Shown here in pieces: positions 1 to 4,951 of a stretch of DNA of 7,135 nucleotides. This DNA comes from Bacillota bacterium (GTDB lineage: Bacteria; Bacillota; Clostridia; Acetivibrionales; DSM-1351). The position numbers were made by a program, and so were the translations under genes. The stretch spans positions 1-7,135 of the forward strand of contig JAEZIU010000344.1 of assembly GCA_023436485.1 (NCBI GenBank), given 5' to 3'. Under the pieces are notes generated by a model. The model saw only the letters and a program-made list of their open reading frames with translations, was not told the DNA's origin and made no database searches. Each line of letters opens with the position of its first letter. The first letter of the stretch is position 1.

Positions 1-57
1 CTTATGCAGGGGTATATTTCTTCATAGGCTTATGAGTAGTATTGGGGAGGTGTTTTT

Positions 58-228
58 ATGGTGGCTTTATCATCTGTCAGGAGTCATTGGCTTGATGATT
101 CACCTGCTATTGTGGTTTCGGCTGAGTGGCTTGCTACATACGGTTTTGAGGTCGGGTGCAGGGTTGTTATTGATGTGTCACAGGGTATTATTACTATTCG
201 ACCTGTAGATTGTGAGGATGAGATATGA
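58..228 (+). CDS. SymE/AbrB-like small protein (56 aa)
   Basis: A 56-residue protein with the core of the SymE family (toxin-like relatives of the AbrB/MazE swapped-hairpin fold). The motif PAIVVS-EWL-x4-GF-x2-G-x3-VID-x4-I-I-I (residues 16-49) has the family pattern of a strand, the W-L/G-F turn and a closing strand. E. coli SymE is an SOS-induced protein first described as an RNA-cleaving toxin; most AbrB-fold relatives bind DNA, so either role is possible here. The start is chosen from the strong GGGGAGGTG site at 44-52, 5 nt before ATG. A small hairpin (TCATA-GGCT-TATGA, 22-35) sits just upstream. The stop overlaps the ATG of the next small gene (ATGA, 225-228), so translational coupling is likely. 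The last residues (VDCEDEI) match the exon downstream of the group II intron at the right end of the window (LDCEDDA). The promoter lies outside the window. Family call fairly sure; function is inference. Confidence 0.75.
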   Translation: MVALSSVRSHWLDDSPAIVVSAEWLATYGFEVGCRVVIDVSQGIITIRPVDCEDEI

Positions 229-332
229 GGGATTTTGAGAAGTTTTTACATAGGGCTGCCAGGGATTATGGCAGCTCAGTTTTCCAGTTTCGATTGGTAT
301 TTTTTATCCTGTACATTTTCAAGAAGCATTGA
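225..332 (+). CDS. conserved 35-aa hydrophobic peptide coupled to SymE-like gene
   Basis: I do not recognise this family. It is a 35-residue frame whose ATG overlaps the SymE-like stop (ATGA). The N-terminal half is charged and amphipathic (MRDFEKF, then HRAARDYGSS). The C-terminal half is aromatic and hydrophobic (residues 19-32, VFQFRLVFFILYIF) and ends in a basic KKH tail, the layout of a small membrane-active peptide. The evidence that it is a real gene is a second copy on the minus strand at 6277-6384: same length, no indel, 26 of 35 residues identical, conservative replacements (K/R, D/E, F/Y, L/F) and eight synonymous codon changes. It has no independent Shine-Dalgarno site beyond what the upstream gene's 3' end offers, so coupled translation is expected. 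A role as toxin or partner of the SymE-like protein is inference. Confidence 0.65.
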   Translation: MRDFEKFLHRAARDYGSSVFQFRLVFFILYIFKKH

Positions 333-334
333 TA

Positions 335-353
335 TAGCTGTGCTTACAGCTCC
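335..353 (+). other. conserved 3' hairpin after 35-aa gene
   Basis: AGCTGT-GCTT-ACAGCT forms a short hairpin directly after the stop codon. In the inverted copy the same place reads AGCTG-TATTTT-CAGTT, which still pairs through a G-U wobble although several bases changed. Retained pairing despite substitution suggests an RNA structure; the stem is short and could be fortuitous. Confidence 0.4.
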
Positions 354-365
354 CGGCTTTAGTGC

Positions 366-393
366 AAAGGTTTGTATTTTTTACAGGCTTTTT
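366..393 (+). terminator. terminator-like hairpin closing the SymE-like/35-aa module
   Basis: AAAGGTTTGTA (366-376) pairs over 11 positions, with G-U wobbles, to TACAGGCTTTT (382-392) around a TTTTT loop, and the 3' arm runs into a T-rich end. The inverted copy keeps the hairpin with one mismatch. Probably the rho-independent terminator of the two-gene transcript, although the U-tract is short and largely inside the stem. Confidence 0.5.
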
Positions 394-527
394 CAGTAAA
401 TCTGGATTTTAAATTAAATTTGGGCTTTATACCATGAATAGGCTGTTGATATTTGTGCGGGTTTCTGGCTCTGCCGGATACTAACGCTTTGCAGAGAATG
501 CCGTTATTCGTGGTTTTGAAGTTTTTC

Positions 528-655
528 TAAAGGCTGTATTTTTTGATACGGCTTTTATAAAATCTTTAAAACCTTTGCTTAGAAGTTGATGCGGGACTTT
601 TTAATAAGGTCTAACGCTGGAAATTAGGGATGCTTAAGGTCAATTAATGTACCTT
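528..655 (+). ncRNA. candidate IS110 bridge RNA leader
   Basis: Three consecutive potential structures fill the leader of the transposase gene. The first is a 12-bp stem-loop, 528-539 with 546-557 (TAAAGGCTGTAT / ATACGGCTTTTA, loop TTTTTG). The second is a large loop closed by ACCTT (571-575) and AAGGT (606-610). The third is a smaller loop closed by AAGGT (636-640) and ACCTT (651-655). This order of a 5' stem-loop and then two internal loops resembles the bridge RNA of IS110-group elements such as IS621, where one loop pairs with target DNA and the next with donor DNA. Guide segments cannot be assigned without the true element ends. The 5' hairpin also resembles the terminator-like hairpin at 366-392, so it might instead be a host remnant. 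Confidence 0.35.
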
Positions 656-683
656 GAAATATGAATAAAGAAGGGATGATTTA

Positions 684-1907
684 ATGTTACACCCAAAGAT
701 GCGACATGTTTACATTGGTTGCGACGTGCATAAACACCAACACACAGCAGTTTTAATTGATTGTTTTAGTGAAAAACTTGGTGAAATTACATTTCCAAAT
801 AAAAAGCAGGACTTTTCAAAGTTGATAAGTTTTCTTAAAAAGCTTACACCACAAGGAATTACACCTGTTTTTGCTCTTGAAGATGTGCTGGGAAATGGAA
901 GGGAATTGGCAATATTTCTATTGGAAAAGAATTATAAAGTCAAATATGTTAACCCTTCATTGTCACAATCAGAAAGGAAAAAACAAGCCAGCATAAACAA
1001 ATCCGACAGCATAGATAGTCAATGTGTTGCCAACGTTCTTTTAAATAAGCTTGATTCCTTGCCGGATGCTGCACCAAATGATCTGCACTGGGCCTTAAAT
1101 GAGCTTGTAACAAAGAGAAATACACTGGTTAAAAACAACGTTGTTTTAAAAAATCAAATCCATACATATCTAAGCCATCACTATCCAAATTATAAGAATT
1201 TTTTCTTCTCACTGGATAGCAAAACGGCACTGGGATTTTTCAAAGAGTTTCCGTCCCCTTCAAAATTAAATGGAATTACCCTTCAAGAACTTACAGCCTT
1301 TCTAAGTCAAAAAAGCCATCATAACTGTTCTGAGAAAAAAGCACGTCAAATACTTGAGTATGTGGAGAAAGACGGAGATACAACAAACGAATTCCAGGAT
1401 TTACGGGACTTTATTGTCACATCATCAATTAATCAAATTAACGATAATTTCGCTATCATAGAAAGCATTGAGGAGAATATGAAAAAACTTATTCCCCAAT
1501 TCGGTTACAAGCTTGAAAGTATGAAGGGAATAAATACTGTTACAGCAGCCGGAATAATTGCGGAAATCGGCGATGTATCAAGGTTTACCAATGCTGATGC
1601 TCTGGCAGCTTATGCTGGAATAAGCCCGATGAGATACTCTACAGGGCAGACAAACAAGAATTTCAGTAACAAACTTGGTAACAGGAATCTATATCAAATA
1701 TTCTTCCAAATAGCTGTTTCTGTGCTGAGTAATCCCAAAGAAAAGCCTACGAATGCCTACTTTTATGATTATTACAAGAAGAAACTATCTGAGGGAAAAA
1801 CGAAAAAACAAGGGATCAAATGCATCATGAGAAAGCTTGTAAATATTATCTACAAAATGATGCGGGATAAGTCGGAATACCGAGAACCAGTCATTCCAAT
1901 AGAATAA
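684..1907 (+). CDS. IS110-family transposase/recombinase (DEDD, RuvC-like)
   Basis: A 407-aa protein of normal length for the family, apparently intact. The N-terminal RuvC-like DEDD domain is visible: D14 in YIGCDVHK, E66 in FALEDVLG, then D108 and D111 in KSDSIDSQ. A helical middle section (about 130-270) leads to the C-terminal Tnp_20 domain. That domain has LESMKGINTVTAAGIIAEIG (278-297), AYAGISP (309-315) and STGQT (319-323); S319 is the likely counterpart of the serine used by IS110 recombinases, and GNRNL (332-336) follows. Family members move by RNA-guided, serine-assisted recombination rather than by DDE chemistry. ATG at 684 follows AAGGG (671-675) by 8 nt; an in-frame ATG at residue 6 is a less likely alternative. 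The upstream leader is the expected place for its bridge RNA. No frameshift or missing catalytic residue is seen, so the element may be active. Confidence 0.93.
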   Translation: MLHPKMRHVYIGCDVHKHQHTAVLIDCFSEKLGEITFPNKKQDFSKLISFLKKLTPQGITPVFALEDVLGNGRELAIFLLEKNYKVKYVNPSLSQSERKKQASINKSDSIDSQCVANVLLNKLDSLPDAAPNDLHWALNELVTKRNTLVKNNVVLKNQIHTYLSHHYPNYKNFFFSLDSKTALGFFKEFPSPSKLNGITLQELTAFLSQKSHHNCSEKKARQILEYVEKDGDTTNEFQDLRDFIVTSSINQINDNFAIIESIEENMKKLIPQFGYKLESMKGINTVTAAGIIAEIGDVSRFTNADALAAYAGISPMRYSTGQTNKNFSNKLGNRNLYQIFFQIAVSVLSNPKEKPTNAYFYDYYKKKLSEGKTKKQGIKCIMRKLVNIIYKMMRDKSEYREPVIPIE

Positions 1908-1913
1908 TGGAAA

Positions 1914-1922
1914 TGATATAAT
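1914..1922 (+). promoter_or_regulatory. extended -10 promoter at IS110 right end
   Basis: TGATATAAT is a perfect TGn-TATAAT extended -10 element only 7 nt after the transposase stop. The best -35 at the right distance (TTCCAA, 1894-1899, 17-bp spacer) is poor, which extended -10 promoters tolerate. It points outward and could drive the 60-aa gene and the immunity gene beyond it. Confidence 0.4.
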
Positions 1923-1995
1923 AAATAGAATATGAAATCAAAGGCTTATTTCAAAAATATCAAAAATATTAAGTATTAAAATAGGAGCAAGGACA

Positions 1996-2178
1996 ATGAT
2001 AAGGGTTGTAATTGGAGTCATTTTAATATCTGCTGGTTTTTTTGGTGGAAACTTAATAAAAGATAATGCAAATTGGATTATACGTAAAATTATTCCTCTG
2101 ATATGTTATATTATTGGTTTAGGACTAATAGTCGGTACATTTATTGGATATATTTTAGCAAAATTATTTAAACAGTGA
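1996..2178 (+). CDS. small two-helix membrane protein (60 aa), unknown
   Basis: No family recognised. Two hydrophobic stretches are evident: residues about 3-20 (RVVIGVILISAGFFGGNL) and about 33-56 (PLICYIIGLGLIVGTFIGYILA), with a short charged loop KDNANWIIRK between and a basic KLFKQ end, consistent with a helical hairpin in the membrane. ATG is supported by AGGAG at 1983-1987, 8 nt upstream. It lies between the IS110 element and a toxin-like remnant, and the remnant continues in the same reading frame directly after its TGA stop. It could be an accessory or immunity membrane protein or a cargo gene; nothing in the sequence decides this. Confidence 0.6.
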   Translation: MIRVVIGVILISAGFFGGNLIKDNANWIIRKIIPLICYIIGLGLIVGTFIGYILAKLFKQ

Positions 2179-2187
2179 GTACTCATC

Positions 2188-2367
2188 AGGAAAGCCATTA
2201 AGGAATATCAGGGCACCATTCCCGCTGAATTCAAATCTTTTTGTGATGGCATAATGGACAAGGTAGAAGGATATGTTCATAGAGGAAATTGTAACCATAC
2301 AAAGGAAAAAAGAGATTTTTATAAACAAAGGGGTAGCAAGTATATTTTACCAGGAGAAGGAATTTAG
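2188..2367 (+). pseudogene. C-terminal remnant, probably of a polymorphic toxin
   Basis: An open stretch of 59 codons with protein-like composition but no start: it begins around RKAIKEYQGTIPAEF, contains FCDGIMDKVEGYVHRGNCNH and ends KYILPGEGI before TAG at 2365-2367. Upstream in the same frame is the TGA of the 60-aa gene 3 codons away, so the beginning is missing. The stop is followed after 3 nt by the AGGAGG of a SUKH immunity gene, the usual spacing between a toxin C-terminus and its immunity gene. I therefore read it as the tail of a toxin whose body was lost, perhaps when the IS110 element or the membrane gene arrived. The toxin activity is not recognisable. A short coding gene with an unusual start (GTA or ATC are unlikely) is the alternative. 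Confidence 0.55.
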
Positions 2368-2385
2368 GACAGGAGGATGCTATTA

Positions 2386-2820
2386 ATGACAAAGGATGAA
2401 ATAGAAAAAATATTAGCCAGTATTTTAGATAAAGAAGATAGTTTGCTAGACCCTCCATCTCAAAATGATTGGGATAAACTGAGTAAAAAATTTACTTGTA
2501 AATTTAGTGATGATTTTAAATATTTCTTTGAGCTTATGTCAAAGTACATATTCCCCGGAGATATTTTCAATGTGTCAACAGGAATAACAAATGGAAATGA
2601 TAGTATTTCATTAGTATATGATTGTGAGGCAAAAGCAGGTGGATGGAATCCTGATATGGTACCATTCTATGGTATAGGCAACGGAGATTATTTCTGTATA
2701 AGTGCAAAGGAAAGTCCAAATTCATCTGTATACTATTTTTATCATGATGATATTAGATTAGAAAAATACTCCGATAGCTTTGAGGAATGGGTAAATGGAC
2801 TCCCAACTTTTCTAGTATAA
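2386..2820 (+). CDS. SMI1/KNR4 (SUKH) family immunity protein (144 aa)
   Basis: SUKH-fold proteins are cytoplasmic immunity proteins that bind and neutralise the C-terminal domains of polymorphic or contact-dependent toxins. The family pattern is visible: an early helix with PPSQNDWDKLSKKF, then FKYFFELMS, an 'lvpf-GiGnGDyFcis' core (MVPFYGIGNGDYFCIS), SSVYYFYHDD, and the closing DSFEEWVNGL helix. Length is typical. AGGAGG at 2371-2376 touches an ATG at 2377 but lies 9 nt before the ATG at 2386, so the start is placed at 2386 (MTKDEIEK). It follows a toxin-like C-terminal remnant by 18 nt and is followed by a terminator hairpin. With its toxin apparently broken, it would act as an orphan immunity gene protecting against kin that still carry the toxin; that is inference. 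Confidence 0.78.
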   Translation: MTKDEIEKILASILDKEDSLLDPPSQNDWDKLSKKFTCKFSDDFKYFFELMSKYIFPGDIFNVSTGITNGNDSISLVYDCEAKAGGWNPDMVPFYGIGNGDYFCISAKESPNSSVYYFYHDDIRLEKYSDSFEEWVNGLPTFLV

Positions 2821-2822
2821 AT

Positions 2823-2862
2823 AATAGGTTAATCTGCCGGGAGCAATCCCGGCTTTCCTATT
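2823..2862 (+). terminator. terminator after SUKH gene
   Basis: GCCGGGA (2836-2842) pairs perfectly with TCCCGGC (2847-2853) across a GCAA tetraloop, followed by TTT. An outer stem AATAGG/CCTATT (2823-2828 with 2857-2862) extends the hairpin. It starts 3 nt after the stop codon, as expected for a rho-independent terminator, although the T-tract is short. Confidence 0.75.
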
Positions 2863-2905
2863 ACCTGAAAATAAATCTTTGTATAATTTCCAATTTTCAA
2901 AAAAG

Positions 2906-2919
2906 TTCTACATGTAGAA
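2906..2919. repeat. 14-bp perfect palindrome, operator-like
   Basis: TTCTACATGTAGAA reads the same on both strands. It lies 18 nt downstream of a TATAAT (2882-2887) and could be an operator, but no gene follows and no good -35 precedes, so it may be a relic or chance. Confidence 0.35.
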
Positions 2920-3076
2920 TTAATGCCGGAACACTATGACACAACTGTTACAACAGATTTTTATGCAATAATTTCCAGACCTATATAAATTGAAGCGAAA
3001 CAGTAGAGTAGCAAAATAAAAAACACAAAATTATAATGATTTTTCCAGTTTGGTTATTGATTTTTAAGAATAGAAT

Positions 3077-3088
3077 AGCTTTAAAGCT
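3077..3088. repeat. palindrome AGCTTTAAAGCT, copy 1
   Basis: A 12-bp perfect palindrome. Its core recurs at 3181-3194, and TTTGTAGCTGCTG just downstream of this copy resembles the TTGTAGCAGC that runs into the second copy. The pairing of copies suggests a small repeat or folded element spanning 3070-3200. Confidence 0.4.
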
Positions 3089-3180
3089 TTCTTTGTAGCT
3101 GCTGACATAGTGGGTCTTTGGAAAACCAATCCCCCCATACTTTAGAACTGCTAGCGAAGCATTGCTTTAGAGTCTTGTAG

Positions 3181-3194
3181 CAGCTTTAAAGCTG
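3181..3194. repeat. palindrome CAGCTTTAAAGCTG, copy 2
   Basis: A 14-bp perfect palindrome containing the same AGCTTTAAAGCT as 3077-3088. It lies 34 nt before the large hairpin at 3229-3279. Confidence 0.4.
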
Positions 3195-3228
3195 ATTTAA
3201 AGATACTCTGCAGTGGTCTTTCAGAGTC

Positions 3229-3279
3229 GGACCAGATAAAATATACGATATAGAATTTATCGTATATTTTATCTGATCC
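3229..3279 (-). repeat. 22-bp inverted repeat / large hairpin
   Basis: The arms 3233-3250 (CAGATAAAATATACGATA) and 3258-3275 are perfect reverse complements over 18 bp around a 7-nt loop. The stem extends 4 more positions to 3229/3279 with one mismatch on + that becomes a U-G pair in - strand RNA. It sits about 110 bp downstream of the RCC1 stop with no T-tract, so it may be a processing or stability element, a MITE-like relic, or a bidirectional transcription block. Confidence 0.7.
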
Positions 3280-3391
3280 TGTAAGTCATATCATGCCCTA
3301 TTCAGAATTTCCAGTTCAATCAGCAAAGCAAATTTCACTTTTTGAAAACACTTCTTCTATAATGATATAGCTTGAACCAACACTTCTTTTT

Positions 3392-4879
3392 CTACCTGAA
3401 TTTTATAGTATACGTATTTTTATTTACACCATCTCTTGCAGTTACAATTATTTTCGCTGTTCCTGCAAGGCTTTCCGCTTGTATTATTTCTACATTATCA
3501 ATGCCGTCAATTTTCATTACATCAATATTTGGCGTCTCAATTATTTCATCAGAAATATCTACTGTGTATTCTGTTTTGTCTTTGCTAAATCCTTCAATTG
3601 GTTCATTATTTATGACTATACAATTAATTTCAGCACTGCTATAGTCCAATGCCTTCACGGGCGAAATTACTTCAGGATTCAGCTCATATAATTCACCATT
3701 TTCTGTTATTGCTGTTGAAATAGAATTATACCCTAATCCCCCAACAGAAACACTTTGATATCCTACACCTAATGCCTTTACTGGCACTAGACTATCAACA
3801 TATGTCCCATTACCAAATACACCTGATTTATTTTCACCCCAAGCCCAGACTGTACCATCCTCAAGGACAGCCATAGATGAATTCTCTGCTGCTGAAACAG
3901 CTTTAACCTTGCCTAGTTTACTTATCATAAAAGGCTCCGTTCTATCTTCTATTGTACCATTTCCAAGCTGGCCATAGTAATTTTTACCCCAAGCCCAAAC
4001 AGTTCCATCTTTTTTTAACGCTAAACAATGATTTGCACCTGAGGATATAGATTTTACATCAATTAGCCCTAGAATTTGTTTTGATTTTTCATTATTTATT
4101 ATAGATTTTACCCATACTGAACCGTCTCTTTTAACAGCAAATATACTTAAATTGCCTATTTCTATATTTACCACATCCTCAAGATCAGTTATTCTCTTCG
4201 GAATGCTATTTTTACTTGTTTCCCAAATCCAAACAGTTCCATCATCTTTTAAAGCTACTAGTTTCTTATATGAAGAAGATGCTGAAATGGATATTATATT
4301 GGTTAGCCCATTAATTAGCATAGGAACCACATCAATCTCATATCCCCAAGCCCAAACAGTTCCATCATGTTTCAAAGCATAAGTCGTATCTGACCCTGCT
4401 GCAATATCTTTAGCATCTTTTATCATTTGATTTTGTTCTGGCAAATATTTATCATTGAATGCATCTATACCAAGCTGGCCATAGTAATTTTTACCCCAAG
4501 TCCAAACAGTTCCGTCTTTCAATAATGCTACTTTATGATTTGAACCAACAGCAGATTTTATTACTCCTTTACCAAGTTTTTCTGCTTTTTGAGGAAAGTT
4601 ATAATTGGTTCTTATTCCATTACCTAGCTCCCCAAAACTATTTTTTCCAAATCCCAGTATAGTGCCATTTTTCAAAAGTACTAATGAAAAGTCTGTTCCA
4701 CCAGTAACCTTTGATAAATCCTTCAATCCATATAAAGGATAAAATTCACCGGTATTTTGATAAGATGATCCCAACTGCCCATATCTGTTATCTCCAAACC
4801 CATAAACCGAGCCATCTTCCATCATTGCTATTATACTGGAGTGTTTAGCCCATATATATTTTACATTTTCAATTTCCAT
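3392..4879 (-). CDS. RCC1-repeat beta-propeller with C-terminal cadherin-like domain
   Basis: A 495-aa protein, most of it about nine repeats of 40-50 residues of the RCC1 type: a small-residue turn, an 'aLk-DGtV-xxWG' strand pair and 'N-xYGQLGNG'. Clear examples are ALLKDGTVWTWGKNYYGQLG near residues 120-140 and its near copy near 285-305; repeats 4-6 lack the GQLG part. Residues about 411-495 look like the bacterial cadherin-like beta-sandwich domain (INNEPIEGFSKDKTEYTVDI and ending ARDGVNKNTYTIKFR). Such proteins are normally exported and bind protein or sugar partners, but no signal peptide is present here: the protein starts inside the first repeat. ATG at 4879 has no good Shine-Dalgarno; the frame is open only back to a stop at 4934-4936. 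It may be 5'-truncated or cytoplasmic. It is downstream of a secreted stalk-domain gene on the same strand but separated from it by a terminator. Confidence 0.85.
   Translation of the reverse strand: MEIENVKYIWAKHSSIIAMMEDGSVYGFGDNRYGQLGSSYQNTGEFYPLYGLKDLSKVTGGTDFSLVLLKNGTILGFGKNSFGELGNGIRTNYNFPQKAEKLGKGVIKSAVGSNHKVALLKDGTVWTWGKNYYGQLGIDAFNDKYLPEQNQMIKDAKDIAAGSDTTYALKHDGTVWAWGYEIDVVPMLINGLTNIISISASSSYKKLVALKDDGTVWIWETSKNSIPKRITDLEDVVNIEIGNLSIFAVKRDGSVWVKSIINNEKSKQILGLIDVKSISSGANHCLALKKDGTVWAWGKNYYGQLGNGTIEDRTEPFMISKLGKVKAVSAAENSSMAVLEDGTVWAWGENKSGVFGNGTYVDSLVPVKALGVGYQSVSVGGLGYNSISTAITENGELYELNPEVISPVKALDYSSAEINCIVINNEPIEGFSKDKTEYTVDISDEIIETPNIDVMKIDGIDNVEIIQAESLAGTAKIIVTARDGVNKNTYTIKFR
3963..4012 (-). 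repeat. near-identical 50-bp repeat inside RCC1 gene, copy 1
   Basis: Matches 4470-4519 at 48 of 50 positions, far above the similarity of the other blades. Both encode the end of one strand pair plus GKNYYGQLG. Recent duplication or gene conversion between blades is the simplest explanation. Confidence 0.8.
4470..4519 (-). repeat. near-identical 50-bp repeat inside RCC1 gene, copy 2
   Basis: Partner of 3963-4012; the only differences are one C/T and one A/G. It encodes the equivalent part of an earlier blade. Confidence 0.8.
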
Positions 4880-4951
4880 TTTCTTTGGTTCTAGAGAATG
4901 AACAATATAACAGCAGATCCCTATGTAGCATTTTTAGTTTTTACAGTAGGC

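Larger units (their letters stand above)
206..407 (+). repeat. left copy of inverted 202-bp module repeat
   Basis: This segment is homologous to 6202-6403 in inverted orientation. The two align end to end at 202 bp each with no gap. It covers the last codons of the SymE-like gene, all of the 35-aa gene and about 75 nt of non-coding DNA. By eye the 35-aa coding part differs at 21 of 105 positions and the 78 nt from the stop codon onward at 12 of 78. Blocks CGGCTTTAGTGCAAAG and TTACAGGCTTTTTCAGT are invariant. Similarity fades after about 407. Confidence 0.85.
421..1985 (+). mobile_element. IS110-family insertion sequence (approximate ends)
   Basis: An intact IS110-type transposase gene with about 250 nt of non-coding leader upstream and about 75 nt downstream. 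IS110-group elements carry their long non-coding region upstream of the recombinase and usually lack terminal inverted repeats and target duplications, so the ends cannot be read from one copy. The left limit is placed after homology to the inverted SymE-module copy fades (about 407-420). The right limit is placed before the ribosome binding site of the next gene. Both ends are guesses; the presence of the element is not. Confidence 0.6.
2863..3391. other. palindrome-rich convergent intergenic region
   Basis: About 530 bp between the + strand SUKH gene and the - strand RCC1 gene with no convincing gene. It holds a TATAAT (2882-2887), a 14-bp palindrome (2906-2919), two related palindromes centred on CTTTAAAG (3077-3088 and 3181-3194), near-repeats of TGG(G)TCTTT (3111-3118, 3214-3221) and a long hairpin at 3229-3279. 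A 21-codon ATG frame at 2923 lacks a ribosome binding site and was not called. Confidence 0.6.

Noticed and set aside
1..57. possible end of an upstream gene (YAGVYFFIGL-stop, TGA at 33-35)
   Set aside because: Only ten codons are visible and no feature distinguishes it from chance.
2377..2379. ATG as start of the SUKH gene
   Set aside because: It touches the AGGAGG site; the ATG at 2386 has correct 9-nt spacing.
2231..2458. minus-strand 75-codon frame
   Set aside because: It is antisense to the toxin-like remnant and the SUKH gene start; composition is low-complexity hydrophobic.
2923..2988. 21-codon ATG frame (MPEHYDTT...)
   Set aside because: No Shine-Dalgarno, no homologue recognised, and it sits in a palindrome-rich intergenic region.
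3372..3691. plus-strand open frames over the RCC1 3' end
   Set aside because: They are antisense to a well-supported RCC1/cadherin-like gene and lack family-like sequence or ribosome sites.
3963..4519. CRISPR-like or tandem array from regularly spaced repeats
   Set aside because: The spacing and sequence follow RCC1 blades in an open reading frame; they are protein repeats.
4152..4662. plus-strand open frames inside the RCC1 gene
   Set aside because: They are antisense reflections of repeated blades; repetitive composition follows from the RCC1 repeats.
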